Positions 27,573-37,101 of a stretch of 64,000 bases of DNA are shown in pieces (position 1 is the first letter of the stretch; every line of letters begins with the position of its first letter). The notes under the pieces were generated by a model that did no database searches, was not told the origin of the DNA, and worked only from the letters and a program-made list of their open reading frames with translations. Source of the DNA: Rehaibacterium terrae (lineage in GTDB: Bacteria; Pseudomonadota; Gammaproteobacteria; Xanthomonadales; Xanthomonadaceae); the NCBI RefSeq assembly GCF_014202935.1, contig NZ_JACHHX010000005.1:1-64000 (forward strand), in the 5' to 3' direction. The translations under genes were made by a program, and so were the position numbers.

Positions 27573-28076
27573 ATGCTGCTTCGACCGCATTGCGCCTTGC
27601 CGCTCGCCGCCGCCGTGCTGCTGGCCGCTGCCGCCTTCGCCCAGGACCCGGAGGCCGACGCGCCGGCCCCGCCCGAGCGCCCCTACCAGTCGATCGACGC
27701 TCTGCGCCGCGGCGCGCCGCTCGACACCGAGCCGCCGGCGGCGCCGATGGCGCGGGTCGAGAACATCGACCTGCGCCGCGCGCGCGGCTGGCCCGAGCAG
27801 CCGCCGACCATCCCGCACAGCATCGACGGCTACCAGCTTGACATCAACTCCAATCGCTGCATGGTCTGCCATTCGCGCGCCGGCGCCGAGCGCTTCCAGG
27901 CGCCGATGGTCAGCATCACCCATTTCATGGACCGCGACGGTCAGGTGCTGGCGCAGATCTCGGCGCGGCGCTGGTTCTGCACCCAATGCCATGTGGTGCA
28001 GACCGATGCGCGGCTGCTGATCGGCAACGATTTCATCGACGTCGACACCGTGATCGCCACCCGGCGGGGGGACTGA
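27573..28076 (+). CDS. napB: Diheme cytochrome c NapB
   Basis: This is the small electron-transfer subunit of periplasmic nitrate reductase. The start ATG at 27573 follows GGGAGGGAGA. The 167-residue chain has a Sec signal peptide ending near AAAFAQ. It has two CxxCH haem sites, CMVCH (about 96) and CTQCH (about 136), with the NapB motifs [17 protein letters not shown] and [15 protein letters not shown]. It sits 14 bp after napA and 5 bp before napC. Confidence 0.95.
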   Translation: MLLRPHCALPLAAAVLLAAAAFAQDPEADAPAPPERPYQSIDALRRGAPLDTEPPAAPMARVENIDLRRARGWPEQPPTIPHSIDGYQLDINSNRCMVCHSRAGAERFQAPMVSITHFMDRDGQVLAQISARRWFCTQCHVVQTDARLLIGNDFIDVDTVIATRRGD

Positions 28077-28080
28077 CGCC

Positions 28081-28680
28081 ATGTTCGAACGCTTCCGCGA
28101 CGCCCTGCGCGCCGGCTGGGAGACGCTGCGCTCGCCCAGCGTCCACTTCAGCCTCGGCTTCCTCACGCTGGGCGGCTTCCTCGCCGGCATCGTCTTCTGG
28201 GGCGGCTTCAACACCGCGCTGGAGATCACCAACACCGAGAAGTTCTGCGTCTCCTGCCACGAGATGCGCGACAACGTGTTCGAGGAGCTGAAAAGCACCA
28301 TCCACTACACCAACCGCTCGGGCGTGCGCGCCACCTGCCCGGACTGCCACGTGCCGCACGACTGGACCCACAAGATCGCCCGCAAGATGCAGGCCTCCAA
28401 GGAAGTCTGGGGCAAGATCTTCGGCACCATCGACACCCGCGAGAAGTTCCTCGACAAGCGACTGGAGCTGGCCATGCACGAGTGGGCCAGGCTCAAGGCC
28501 AACGACTCGCTGGAATGCCGCAACTGCCACAACTTCGAGTACATGGACTTCACCCGCCAGTCGCCGCGCGCCGCCCAGGTGCACGCGCGCTGGCTGGAAG
28601 GCGGCCAGAAGACCTGCATCGACTGCCACAAGGGCGTGGCCCACAAGCTGCCCGACATGCGCGGCATCCCGCAGGGCTGA
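28081..28680 (+). CDS. napC: Tetraheme quinol dehydrogenase NapC
   Basis: NapC oxidises membrane quinol and passes electrons to NapB/NapA. It is 199 residues. One N-terminal membrane helix (about 20-42) is followed by four haem-binding motifs CVSCH (from 56), CPDCH, CRNCH and CIDCH. Because napG and napH are absent, NapC is the only visible quinol route. It is the last gene of the nap operon. No clear T-rich terminator follows. Confidence 0.96.
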   Translation: MFERFRDALRAGWETLRSPSVHFSLGFLTLGGFLAGIVFWGGFNTALEITNTEKFCVSCHEMRDNVFEELKSTIHYTNRSGVRATCPDCHVPHDWTHKIARKMQASKEVWGKIFGTIDTREKFLDKRLELAMHEWARLKANDSLECRNCHNFEYMDFTRQSPRAAQVHARWLEGGQKTCIDCHKGVAHKLPDMRGIPQG

Positions 28681-28767
28681 GCCGCCGCCCCGCCGACGCG
28701 GCGTCTTCACGCCGCCTGCCCGGGGGGACGGGGTTAAAATCGGGTCCCGACCCCGCGAGTGGCCACC

Positions 28768-29025
28768 ATGACCGAGTCGCGCCCGCTCCGATCCGCTCCG
28801 TTCGCCGTGAAGGTCGAGGCCGGACGGACCTACTGGTGGTGCGCCTGCGGCCGCAGTGCCAATCAGCCGTTCTGCGACGGAAGTCACCGCGGTACGGCGT
28901 TCCACCCGGTGCGATACGTGGCCGAACGGCGCGAATGGCTGTGGTTTTGCGGCTGCAAGCACACGGCCAGCCAGCCGTTCTGCGACGGATCGCACCGCAC
29001 ATTGGCCGATCCGCCGGGAACCTGA
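28768..29025 (+). CDS. Double CDGSH iron-sulfur protein
   Basis: This 85-residue protein has two CDGSH-type [2Fe-2S] sites. The sequences CACGRSANQPFCDGSH and CGCKHTASQPFCDGSH are spaced by about 25 residues. No membrane helix or signal is present. The family (mitoNEET-like zinc-finger/CDGSH) binds redox-active clusters; bacterial functions are mostly unknown. It lies 87 bp after napC with a GTTAAAATC-like element in between, so it may have its own promoter. A GTG three codons upstream is an alternative start. Confidence 0.88.
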   Translation: MTESRPLRSAPFAVKVEAGRTYWWCACGRSANQPFCDGSHRGTAFHPVRYVAERREWLWFCGCKHTASQPFCDGSHRTLADPPGT

Positions 29026-29074
29026 CCACCGCCGCGCGGTCTAGCCCGGATCACGCAAGGAAAGCCTCCCCATC

Positions 29075-30142
29075 ATGCGCAATACCGCCACGCGCCTCGC
29101 CGCGCTCTTCTCCCTCGCCCTGTTCCTGATCGCCTGCGGTGGCGGCAACGGCAACGGCCGCGGCCCGGGCGCCGGGCTGACCGTGGTCACCACGGTGGTC
29201 GCGCCGGTGCAGTGGCGCGACACCCTGGAAGCGCTGGGCACCGCCCGCGCCAACGAATCGGTGGTGATCACCGCCAAGGTCAACGAGACGGTCGAGCGGG
29301 TGAACTTCGACAGCGGCGACTACGTCGAGGCCGGCCATGTGCTGGTGGACCTGTCCGGCCGGGTCGAACTGGCCGGGCTGGAAGAGGCGCGCGCCGCCTA
29401 CCGCGAGGCCGAGCAGCAGCTCAGGCGCGGCGAGGAACTGGCTGCCCGCCAGCTGATCCCGGCCAGCCAGCTCGATACCCTGCGCGCCACCCGCGATGCC
29501 GCGCGCGCGCGCATGGACGCGATCCGCGCCCGGTTGTCCGACCGCGTCATCACCGCGCCGTTCGACGGCGTGCTCGGCCTGCGCCAGGTCAGCCCCGGCA
29601 GCCTGCTCACGCCGGGCGCGCCGATCACCACGCTCGACGACATTTCGGTGATCAAGCTCGACTTCTCGGTGCCCGAGAGCTACCTGTCGGTGCTCACGCC
29701 GGGGCAGGAAGTGACCGCCGCCAGCGTGGCCTGGCCGGGGGTGGAGTTCCGCGGCGTGGTGCGCTCGCTGGACTCGCGCGTCGACCCGGTCACCCGCGCC
29801 ATCACCGTGCGCGCCGAGCTGCCCAATCCCGAACGCAAGCTGCGGCCCGGCATGCTGCTGACCGTGAACGTGGCGCAGCCGCCGCGCGAGGCCTTGGTGG
29901 TGCCGGAGCTGGCGCTGGTGCAGGTCGGCCGGCAGGCCTACGTGTACCGCGTCGACGCCGAGAACCGCGTGGCGCAAGTGCCGGTGACCACCGGCGTGCG
30001 CCGTCGCGGCGAGGTCGAGATCGTCGAGGGGCTGTCGGCCGGCGACCGCATCGTGGTCGAGGGCACGGTCAAGCTGCGCCCGGGGGTGCGCGTGGTCGAG
30101 GCCGGCGCCGGCAGCGACGGCAGTCTCGCCAGCGGAGGCTGA
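29075..30142 (+). CDS. RND efflux periplasmic adaptor lipoprotein
   Basis: This is a 355-residue membrane-fusion protein of an RND pump. The signal peptide ends in a lipobox LIAC, so the mature Cys is probably lipidated. Lipoyl, hairpin and beta-barrel domains follow (ITAKVNETVERVNFDSGDYV, short helical hairpin about 105-155, ITAPFDGVLGLRQVSPGS). It resembles the short-hairpin MexH/AcrA-like adaptors. SD AAGGAAA precedes the ATG. The pump gene starts 4 bp after its stop. No outer-membrane channel or regulator is linked. Confidence 0.9.
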   Translation: MRNTATRLAALFSLALFLIACGGGNGNGRGPGAGLTVVTTVVAPVQWRDTLEALGTARANESVVITAKVNETVERVNFDSGDYVEAGHVLVDLSGRVELAGLEEARAAYREAEQQLRRGEELAARQLIPASQLDTLRATRDAARARMDAIRARLSDRVITAPFDGVLGLRQVSPGSLLTPGAPITTLDDISVIKLDFSVPESYLSVLTPGQEVTAASVAWPGVEFRGVVRSLDSRVDPVTRAITVRAELPNPERKLRPGMLLTVNVAQPPREALVVPELALVQVGRQAYVYRVDAENRVAQVPVTTGVRRRGEVEIVEGLSAGDRIVVEGTVKLRPGVRVVEAGAGSDGSLASGG

Positions 30143-30146
30143 GCCG

Positions 30147-33100
30147 ATGAGACTGTCCGACCTGTCGATCCGCCGCCCGGTCTTCGCGACCGTGGTGAGC
30201 CTGCTGCTGGTGGTGCTGGGCGTGCTCAGCTTCACCCGCCTGCCGTTGCGCGAGCTGCCCAACATCGACCCGCCGATCGTCTCGGTGGACGTGAACTACC
30301 CTGGCGCCTCGGCGGCGGTGGTCGAGAGCCGCATCACCCAGGTGCTGGAAGACGCGGTCAGCGGCATCGAGGGCATGCAGACGCTGGAGTCGCGCAGCCG
30401 CAACGGCCGCGCCAGCCTCACCCTGGAGTTCAGCCTCAACCGCGACATCGAGAGCGCCACCAACGACGTGCGCGATGCCGTCAGCCGCGTGCTCTCGCGC
30501 CTGCCCGACGAAGCCGACCCGCCGCAGGTGGCCAAGGTCTCCGGCGACGCCGAGGTCATCCTCTGGCTCAACCTCAATTCGCCGACGATGGACTCGCTGG
30601 CGCTGACCGACTACGCGCGTCGCTACATCGTCGACCGGCTGTCCTCGATCGACGGCGTCGCCCAGGTGCGCGTCGGTGGCGAGCAGCGCTACGCGATGCG
30701 CATCTGGCTCGACCGCCAGGCGCTGGCGGCGCGCGGCCTGACCGTGGCCGACGTCGAGGCGGCATTGCGGCGGGAGAACATCGAGCTGCCCGCCGGTTCG
30801 ATCGAGTCCGAGACCCGCGACTTCCTGCTGCGCATGGAGCGCGGCTACGCCTCGGCCGAGGAGTTCCGCCAGCTCGCCCTGACCAAGGGCGCCGACGGCC
30901 ACGTGGTGCGGCTGGGCGAGGTGGCGCAGGTCGAGCTGGAGTCGGCCGACCGCCGCGCCTACTTCCGCGGCAACGGCCTGCCGCAGATCGGCCTGGGCGT
31001 GGTCAAGACCTCCACTTCCAACAGCCTGGAGGTGGCCCGCGCGGTCAAGGACGAGGTCGAGCGGCTGCAGCGGGTGCTGCCCGAGGGCATGAACCTCACG
31101 GTCGCCTTCGACTCCACTGTGTTCATCGACGTCGCCGTGGACCGCGTCTACAAGACCCTGATCGAGGCGATGGTGCTGGTGCTGGCGGTGATCTGGCTGT
31201 TCCTGGGCAGCGCCCGCGCCGCGCTGGTGCCGGCGGTGACGGTGCCGGTGTGCCTGGTCTCGGCCTTCATCGCGCTGTACGCCTTCGGCTTCTCGATCAA
31301 CCTGCTCACCCTGCTGGCGCTGGTGCTGTGCATCGGCCTGGTGGTGGACGACGCCATCGTGGTGCTGGAGAACTGCCAGCGCCGCGCCGACCTGGGCGAG
31401 CCGAAGGAGGTCGCCGCCATGCGTGGCACCCGCCAGGTCGCCTTCGCGGTGATCGCCACCACCGCCGTGCTGGTGGCGGTGTTCCTGCCGGTGGCCTTCC
31501 TGGAAGGCAACAACGGCCGCCTGTTCCGCGAACTGGCGGTGGTGATGGCCGGCGCCATCGCCATCTCCGCCTTCGTCGCGCTCAGCCTGACGCCGATGAT
31601 GTGCTCGCGGCTGGTGCGCCCGCACCAGGCCCGGCCGACCGGCTTCAACGGCTGGGTGGACCGCCGCCTGCAGGCGCTGGCCGCCGCCTACCGTCGCCTG
31701 CTCGCGCGCGTGGTCGGCCGCCCGCTGCTGTTCACCGGCGTTCTGCTGGCCACCCTCGCCGCCAGCGGGCTGATGCTCAACCTGGTGCCGCGCGAGCTGG
31801 CCCCGCCCGAGGACCGTGGCGCCTTCTTCGCCATGATCGTCGGCCCCGAGGGCGCGGGTTTCGATTACACCGTGCAGCAGATGGAGCAGGTCGAGCGCCG
31901 GCTGCTGGCCTACGCCGGTGAGGACGGGCCGGTGGACCGCGTCAACACCCGCGTGCCCGGCGGCTTCGGCGCCAGCGAGGAGATGCACACCGGCCAGGCC
32001 ATCGTGCTGCTCAAGCCGTGGAACCAGCGCAGCATCTCCACCGCCGAGCTGGTCGAGATGGTGCGCGCCGACCTCGCCGACCTGCCCGGCGTGGTGGCGC
32101 GTCCGACGGTCCGCTCCGGCCTGGTGCGCAGCGGCGGCCAGCCGTTCCAGGTGGTGCTGGGGGGTGCCAACTACGAGGAACTGGTCGAGTGGCGCGACCG
32201 CCTGCTGGCGCGGATGGAGGAGAACCCCGGCCTGTTCGGCGCCGACTCCGACTACAAGGAGACCCGCCCGCAGCTGCGCGTGCAGATCGACCGCGAGCGC
32301 GCCGCCGATCTCGGGGTGTCGGTCGGCGACATCGGCCGCACCCTGGAGACCATGATGGGCTCGCGCCGCGTCACTACCTTCGTGCAGGACGGCGAGGAGT
32401 ACGACGTGATCCTGCAGGCCCGCCTGCAGGACCGCACCGAGCCGGCCGACCTCAACAACCTCTACGTGCGCGCCCGCGGCGGCCAGCTGGTGCCGCTGGC
32501 CAGCGTGGTCACGCTGAGCGAGGTGGCCGAGCCTGGCACGCTCAACCGCTTCAATCGCCTGCGTGCGATCACGCTCAGCGCCGGCATCGCGCCGGGCTAC
32601 ACCCTGGGTGCGGCGCTGGACTGGATCCAGAAGGTCGCCGAGGAAGAGCTGCCGGAAACCGCCGTGCTCGACTACAAGGGCGAGTCGCGCGAATACATCC
32701 AGTCCGGCAGCGCGGTGCTGTTCACCTTCGCGATGGCGCTGCTGGTGGTGTACCTGGTGCTGGCGGCACAGTTCGAGAGCTTCATCCATCCGTTCGTGAT
32801 CATGCTGACCGTACCGCTGGCCGTGCTCGGCGCCCTGATCGGCCTGGCGGTGACCGGCAACACGCTCAACCTGTTCAGCCAGATCGGCATCGTCATGCTG
32901 GTCGGCCTGGCGGCCAAGAACGGCATCCTGATCGTCGAATTCGCCAACCAGCGCCGCGATGCCGGCCGCAGCGTGCGCGAGGCGATCCTGGATGCGGCCG
33001 AGGTGCGCCTGCGACCGATCCTGATGACCTCGATCGCCACCATCGCCGGCGCCATTCCGCTGGTGATGGCCACTGGCCCGGGTTCCAACAGCCGCGCCGC

Positions 33101-33275
33101 GATCGGCGTGGTGGTGGTATTTGGCGTCGCCTTCTCCACGCTGTTGTCGCTGTTCGTGGTGCCGGCGTTCTACGCGCTGCTGGCGCGCTACACCCGTTCG
33201 CCGGACGCCTTGGCACGCAAGATCGCGCAGATGGACGAAAACACCCGGGACGTCGATGGCCGCGCGCACGCCTGA
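30147..33275 (+). CDS. RND multidrug efflux transporter (HAE1 family)
   Basis: This is a 1042-residue proton-driven inner-membrane pump of the AcrB/MexF type. It starts MRLSDLSIRRPVFATVVSLL. Helix IV carries the proton-relay aspartates in GLVVDDAIVVLEN, and the second half has GLAAKNGILIVEFANQ. Two large periplasmic loops are present. Its adaptor is encoded immediately upstream; a TolC-like partner must be encoded elsewhere. The stop overlaps the next methyltransferase gene by 20 bp. Confidence 0.94.
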   Translation: MRLSDLSIRRPVFATVVSLLLVVLGVLSFTRLPLRELPNIDPPIVSVDVNYPGASAAVVESRITQVLEDAVSGIEGMQTLESRSRNGRASLTLEFSLNRDIESATNDVRDAVSRVLSRLPDEADPPQVAKVSGDAEVILWLNLNSPTMDSLALTDYARRYIVDRLSSIDGVAQVRVGGEQRYAMRIWLDRQALAARGLTVADVEAALRRENIELPAGSIESETRDFLLRMERGYASAEEFRQLALTKGADGHVVRLGEVAQVELESADRRAYFRGNGLPQIGLGVVKTSTSNSLEVARAVKDEVERLQRVLPEGMNLTVAFDSTVFIDVAVDRVYKTLIEAMVLVLAVIWLFLGSARAALVPAVTVPVCLVSAFIALYAFGFSINLLTLLALVLCIGLVVDDAIVVLENCQRRADLGEPKEVAAMRGTRQVAFAVIATTAVLVAVFLPVAFLEGNNGRLFRELAVVMAGAIAISAFVALSLTPMMCSRLVRPHQARPTGFNGWVDRRLQALAAAYRRLLARVVGRPLLFTGVLLATLAASGLMLNLVPRELAPPEDRGAFFAMIVGPEGAGFDYTVQQMEQVERRLLAYAGEDGPVDRVNTRVPGGFGASEEMHTGQAIVLLKPWNQRSISTAELVEMVRADLADLPGVVARPTVRSGLVRSGGQPFQVVLGGANYEELVEWRDRLLARMEENPGLFGADSDYKETRPQLRVQIDRERAADLGVSVGDIGRTLETMMGSRRVTTFVQDGEEYDVILQARLQDRTEPADLNNLYVRARGGQLVPLASVVTLSEVAEPGTLNRFNRLRAITLSAGIAPGYTLGAALDWIQKVAEEELPETAVLDYKGESREYIQSGSAVLFTFAMALLVVYLVLAAQFESFIHPFVIMLTVPLAVLGALIGLAVTGNTLNLFSQIGIVMLVGLAAKNGILIVEFANQRRDAGRSVREAILDAAEVRLRPILMTSIATIAGAIPLVMATGPGSNSRAAIGVVVVFGVAFSTLLSLFVVPAFYALLARYTRSPDALARKIAQMDENTRDVDGRAHA

Positions 33276-34059
33276 GCGCGACCGCGCCCGCCCACCCGTG
33301 CGGCGCGCGTCGGAAGTGCGCCTGTACGGGCTCAATGCCTGTCTGGCCCTGTTCGCCCGCCGCCCGCAGGACCTGCGCAAGCTGTGGCTGAGCGAATCGC
33401 GCATCGGCGCGCTCAAGCCGGTGCTGGCCTGGTGCGTGAAACAGCGCATCGGCTACCGCGTGGTGGCCGACGAGGATCTGGCGCGGCTGGCCGGCAGCAG
33501 CCACCACGAAGGCGTGGTGTTCGACGCGTTGCGCCGCGAGGAGCCGACGCTGGAGGCCTGGCTGCGCGGCTTGCCGCTCGAAGGCCCGGTGCTGGCGTTG
33601 TGGCTGGACGGCGTTGGCAATCCGCACAACCTCGGCGCGATCCTGCGCTCGGCGGCCCACTTCGGCGTGGCTGGCGTGCTGCTGCCGCACGGCAGCGGAC
33701 TGGGGCTTTCCGGCGCCGCCGCACGGGTGGCCGAGGGCGGCGCCGAGGCGGTGCCGCTGGTGCGCCTGCCGGCGATGCGCGAGGCGTTGCAGCGGCTCGC
33801 CGCGGCCGGCTTCGCGCTGGCCGCCACGGTGGTGCGCGACGGCACGCCGCTCTACGCCGCCGAACTGCCGGCGCGGCTGGTGCTGGTGATGGGTGCCGAA
33901 GGCGAGGGCGTCGATCCGGCGCTGGCCGCGGCCTGTGCACAGCGGCTGGGCATTCCCGGCACCGGTGCGGTCGAGAGCCTCAACGTCGCCGCCGCCACGG
34001 CGGTGTTCCTCGGCGAATGGTGGCGCCGACACCGCCAGCCGTACCCGCTGGATCGGTAG
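33256..34059 (+). CDS. TrmH/SpoU-family RNA 2'-O-methyltransferase
   Basis: This is a 267-residue SPOUT methyltransferase. The N-terminal substrate-binding domain reads VRLYGLNACLALFARRPQDL. The knotted SAM-binding fold has LDGVGNPHNLGAILRSAAHF, VLVMGAEGEGVD and ESLNVAAATAVFLGEWWR. It modifies rRNA or tRNA ribose; the target cannot be assigned, and RlmB or YfiF-like are possibilities. The ATG lies inside the 3' end of the RND pump gene, so the two may be co-transcribed despite unrelated functions. Confidence 0.9.
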   Translation: MAARTPERDRARPPVRRASEVRLYGLNACLALFARRPQDLRKLWLSESRIGALKPVLAWCVKQRIGYRVVADEDLARLAGSSHHEGVVFDALRREEPTLEAWLRGLPLEGPVLALWLDGVGNPHNLGAILRSAAHFGVAGVLLPHGSGLGLSGAAARVAEGGAEAVPLVRLPAMREALQRLAAAGFALAATVVRDGTPLYAAELPARLVLVMGAEGEGVDPALAAACAQRLGIPGTGAVESLNVAAATAVFLGEWWRRHRQPYPLDR

Positions 34060-34233
34060 CAGCAGGAGCAACGGACCCGGCCAGGCAAGGCAGGGCAGCC
34101 GGCACCACGCGCCGACCGGGTCGCTGCAGGATCGCCGCCCTGCGCAGCCCATCGGCGCTGATGCCGCCAGTTGTCGCAAGTTCACCCGCGCCCGGGCATC
34201 ATGTCCGTCCTTTCAACGACCCAAGTCCGGCCG

Positions 34234-35451
34234 ATGCGTGAACGCATCCTGATCGCCTGCGTCCTGCTGCTGCTCGCCCTGCCGGCACTGGCCGCCAAGC
34301 GCAGCAGCTACGACGTCGACTATCTGGTCGAGTTCCTGCCCGCGGAGAAGGTCGCGGCGGTGACGATCAGCGTGCGCCCGGGCACGGGAATGGCCAACAG
34401 CTTCGACTTCCGCATGGACCCGAGGCGCTACACGCAGATCGAGGGCGACGGCACGGTCGAGCGCGATGGCGACCGCCTGCTGTGGGATCCGCCGGCCACG
34501 GGCGGTGAGCTGCGTTACCGCTACCGCATCGACAAGCGCCGCCGCGGTGGCGGTTACGACGCGCGCATCACCGAGCACTGGACGATCGTGCGCGGCGATC
34601 ACCTGATTCCCTCCGCGGTGGTGCGCACCACGCCGGGCGCCGATTCGCGGGCGAGGTTGCGCTTCAAGCTGCCCGAAGGCTGGAGCGTCGACACGCCGTG
34701 GAAACTGGCCAGCGACGGCAAGAGCTACGTCATCGTCAACCCCGAGCGCCGTTTCGACCGGCCGACCGGCTGGATGATCGCCGGCGACATCGGCATCCGC
34801 CGCGAGCAGCTGGACGGCATGGAGGTCGCGGTCGCCGCGCCGCGCGGCGAGGCGATGCGGCGCAACGAGGTGCTGGCGATGGTGCACGTCAGCTATCCCG
34901 AGCTGCAGGCCGCGTTCGGCAAGCTGCCGAGCAAGATACTCATCGTCGGTGCCGGCGACCCCATGTGGCGCGGCGGCCTGTCCGGGCCGCGCTCGCTGTA
35001 CATGCATGCCGCCCGCCCGCTGATCAGCGAGAACGGCACCAGCACCCTGATGCACGAGCTGGTGCACGTCATCACACGCATCCAGGGCACCCACGAGCCG
35101 TGGATCGCCGAGGGCATCGCCGAGTACTACTCGCTGAGCCTGCTGTACCGCTCGGCGCTGATCAGCGAGGCGCGTTACCAGCGTGGTCTGGAGTGGATGC
35201 GCAACCACGGCCGCAGCGTGAGGACGCTGCGTGGCGTACGCTCGCACGGCCCGGTGACGGCGCGTGCGGTAACGCTGTTTGCCGAGCTCGACGCCGAGAT
35301 CCGCGAGCGCAGCGGGGGCGAGCGCGACCTCGACGACGTCGTGCAGGCGCTGATGAAGATCCGCCGGCCGACGCTGGAGGATCTGCGCCGTGCCGCCGAG
35401 GACGCGATCGGCGCCCCGTCGAAGACCCTGCAGTCGCGCGTGCTGGACTAG
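34234..35451 (+). CDS. Secreted M61-like metallopeptidase (gluzincin)
   Basis: This 405-residue protein starts with a Sec signal (MRERILIACVLLLLALPALA). An N-terminal beta-rich domain is followed by a zinc-binding HELVH motif (about 274-278) and a downstream WIAEGIAEYYSL, whose glutamate would be the third ligand. The arrangement is like the M61 glycyl aminopeptidases but shorter, with no PDZ domain. Periplasmic or outer-membrane location is expected. The first ATG of the frame (34171) would precede an unlikely 21-residue extension. It is convergent with the M28 peptidase gene. Confidence 0.75.
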   Translation: MRERILIACVLLLLALPALAAKRSSYDVDYLVEFLPAEKVAAVTISVRPGTGMANSFDFRMDPRRYTQIEGDGTVERDGDRLLWDPPATGGELRYRYRIDKRRRGGGYDARITEHWTIVRGDHLIPSAVVRTTPGADSRARLRFKLPEGWSVDTPWKLASDGKSYVIVNPERRFDRPTGWMIAGDIGIRREQLDGMEVAVAAPRGEAMRRNEVLAMVHVSYPELQAAFGKLPSKILIVGAGDPMWRGGLSGPRSLYMHAARPLISENGTSTLMHELVHVITRIQGTHEPWIAEGIAEYYSLSLLYRSALISEARYQRGLEWMRNHGRSVRTLRGVRSHGPVTARAVTLFAELDAEIRERSGGERDLDDVVQALMKIRRPTLEDLRRAAEDAIGAPSKTLQSRVLD

Positions 35452-35550
35452 CTGGCCGTCGGAGAACGGCCCGCCGCCCGCCAGCCCGCCCGGCCCTCGG
35501 CGCGTCGCACGAACTTGGCGCGGAGGCTGGTGCGGTGGGGCGTGCCCCGG

Positions 35551-36966
35551 TCAACGGTTTTGCACGGCCTCGCGCGGCGCGCTGCCGAAATCGCCCTCGG
35601 CCTCCGCCGCCAGGTAGGCGAAGGCGGCGTAGGCGGCGACCTGCTGGTCGAGCGCCTCGGGGTCGATCTTGTCGAGGGTGTCGTCCGGGGTGTGGTGGTA
35701 GTCGAAGTAGTCGCTGCCGTCCTGGGCGAGCTGCGCCCAGGCCATGCCGCGCTGCGCCAGCGGGATGATGTCCGGGCCCGGGCCGCCGACGCCGCGCTCG
35801 GTGACGATGCCCAGCGGCGCCAGTACCTGGCCGATGCGCTCGATCGCGTCCCAGGCCGAGTCCTTGACACCGGCGCGCAGGGCGTAGATGCGCCCGGCCC
35901 CGAAATCGCTCTCGGCGCCGATCAGGTGCCGGGTGATCGCGTCGGCATGGCGGGCGGCGTAGGCGTAGGCGCCGAGCAGGCCGATCTCCTCGGCGCCCCA
36001 GGCGATCACCCGCACGCTGCGACGCGGCCGCTGCGTCTTGTCGAGCTGGCCGATCAGCGCGCCGGCGGCCATGGTGATGGCGATACCGGCGCCGTCGTCG
36101 AGCGCGCCGGTGCCGAGGTCCCAGGAGTCCAGGTGGGCGCCGATCACCACCACCTCGTCGGGGCGCTCGCGTCCGGTGATCTCGCCGATCACGTTGTGGG
36201 TGGTGTGTTCGCCGATCGTGCCGGCCTCGAAGTCCAGCCGCAGCCTGACCGGCTGGCCGCGCGCGAGCAGGCGCAGCAACTGGTCGGCGTCGGGGTTGGA
36301 CAGGGCGGCGGCCGGGATCTTCGGTACGTCGTCCACGTAGCGCATGTTGCCGGTGTGCGGGAAGCGCGCCGAGTTGGTGCCGATCGAGCGGATGACGATG
36401 GCCTTGGCGCCGAGCCGGGCCGCTTCCACCGCGCCGTTGCTGCGCGCGACCACCGCCGGGCCGTAGCCGCTGCCGTCGATGAAGCGTTCCATGCGGTTGC
36501 TGATGAAGGCGATCTTGCCTGCCAGGCTGCCCTCGGGCGCCTCGCGCAGCGCCTGCAGGGTGGGGAACTCGGCGATCTCCGCTTCCAGCGCGCCGTCGGT
36601 GCCCACGCTGCCGCCCAGGGCGGTGATCACCAGCGGCTGGGCGAAGGCGCCGACCACCTCGGCGCGCGCGTGACCACGCCGCCAGACCGGGATGGTCACC
36701 GGCTCGGTCCAGACCCGGTCGAAACCCAGCGCCTTGAACTTCGCGACCGCCCAGGCCACCGCGCGGGCATCGGCCTGGCTGCCGGGCAGGCGCGGGCCGA
36801 CGGTGGTGGTCAGGTCCTCGACGATGTCGAAGGCCGGCGTGCCGGCCAGCGCCCTGTCGCGCAGCGCCTCGGCGATCGGGATGGCGCGCTCGGGGATGCG
36901 GGTGGGCGTGTCCGCCGCGGCGGTGGCGGCAGTGAGGACCAAGGCCAGGCCAAGCATGCGCAGCAT
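35551..36966 (-). CDS. Secreted M28-family zinc aminopeptidase/carboxypeptidase
   Basis: From the ATG at 36966 (SD AGGAG) the protein is 471 residues with a Sec signal (MLRMLGLALVLTAATAAA). A PA-type insert domain (about 125-240) precedes the M28 catalytic domain. Metal ligands are visible in GAHLDSWDLGTGALDDGAG, WGAEEIGLLG and the late DYHHTPDDT. It is similar to plasma glutamate carboxypeptidase-like enzymes of Xanthomonads. A terminator for the upstream mscL gene lies in its leader, so it has its own promoter. Confidence 0.88.
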   Translation of the reverse strand: MLRMLGLALVLTAATAAADTPTRIPERAIPIAEALRDRALAGTPAFDIVEDLTTTVGPRLPGSQADARAVAWAVAKFKALGFDRVWTEPVTIPVWRRGHARAEVVGAFAQPLVITALGGSVGTDGALEAEIAEFPTLQALREAPEGSLAGKIAFISNRMERFIDGSGYGPAVVARSNGAVEAARLGAKAIVIRSIGTNSARFPHTGNMRYVDDVPKIPAAALSNPDADQLLRLLARGQPVRLRLDFEAGTIGEHTTHNVIGEITGRERPDEVVVIGAHLDSWDLGTGALDDGAGIAITMAAGALIGQLDKTQRPRRSVRVIAWGAEEIGLLGAYAYAARHADAITRHLIGAESDFGAGRIYALRAGVKDSAWDAIERIGQVLAPLGIVTERGVGGPGPDIIPLAQRGMAWAQLAQDGSDYFDYHHTPDDTLDKIDPEALDQQVAAYAAFAYLAAEAEGDFGSAPREAVQNR

Positions 36967-36980
36967 CGACGAGCTCCTGG

Positions 36981-37010
36981 AAAAACGAACGCCGGCATCT
37001 GCCGGCGTTC
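36981..37010 (-). terminator. Intrinsic terminator of mscL
   Basis: On the minus strand a perfect 11-bp stem GAACGCCGGCA / TGCCGGCGTTC (36987-37010) is followed by GTTTTT. It lies about 90 bp downstream of mscL and just upstream of the M28 peptidase SD. Confidence 0.85.
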
Positions 37011-37101
37011 GCGAGTGTAGCCCATGCCTGCGGGCCGGGACCGGTGACGAAAGACACACTCCGGGCCAGCGCCGGGACAATGCCGGACGGGCCTGGCCCG
37101 C

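Noticed and set aside
30069-33449. 1126-codon minus-strand frame opposite the RND pump
   Set aside because: It is an antisense shadow with His/Gln/Asp-rich low-complexity translation; the RND pump signatures are on the plus strand.
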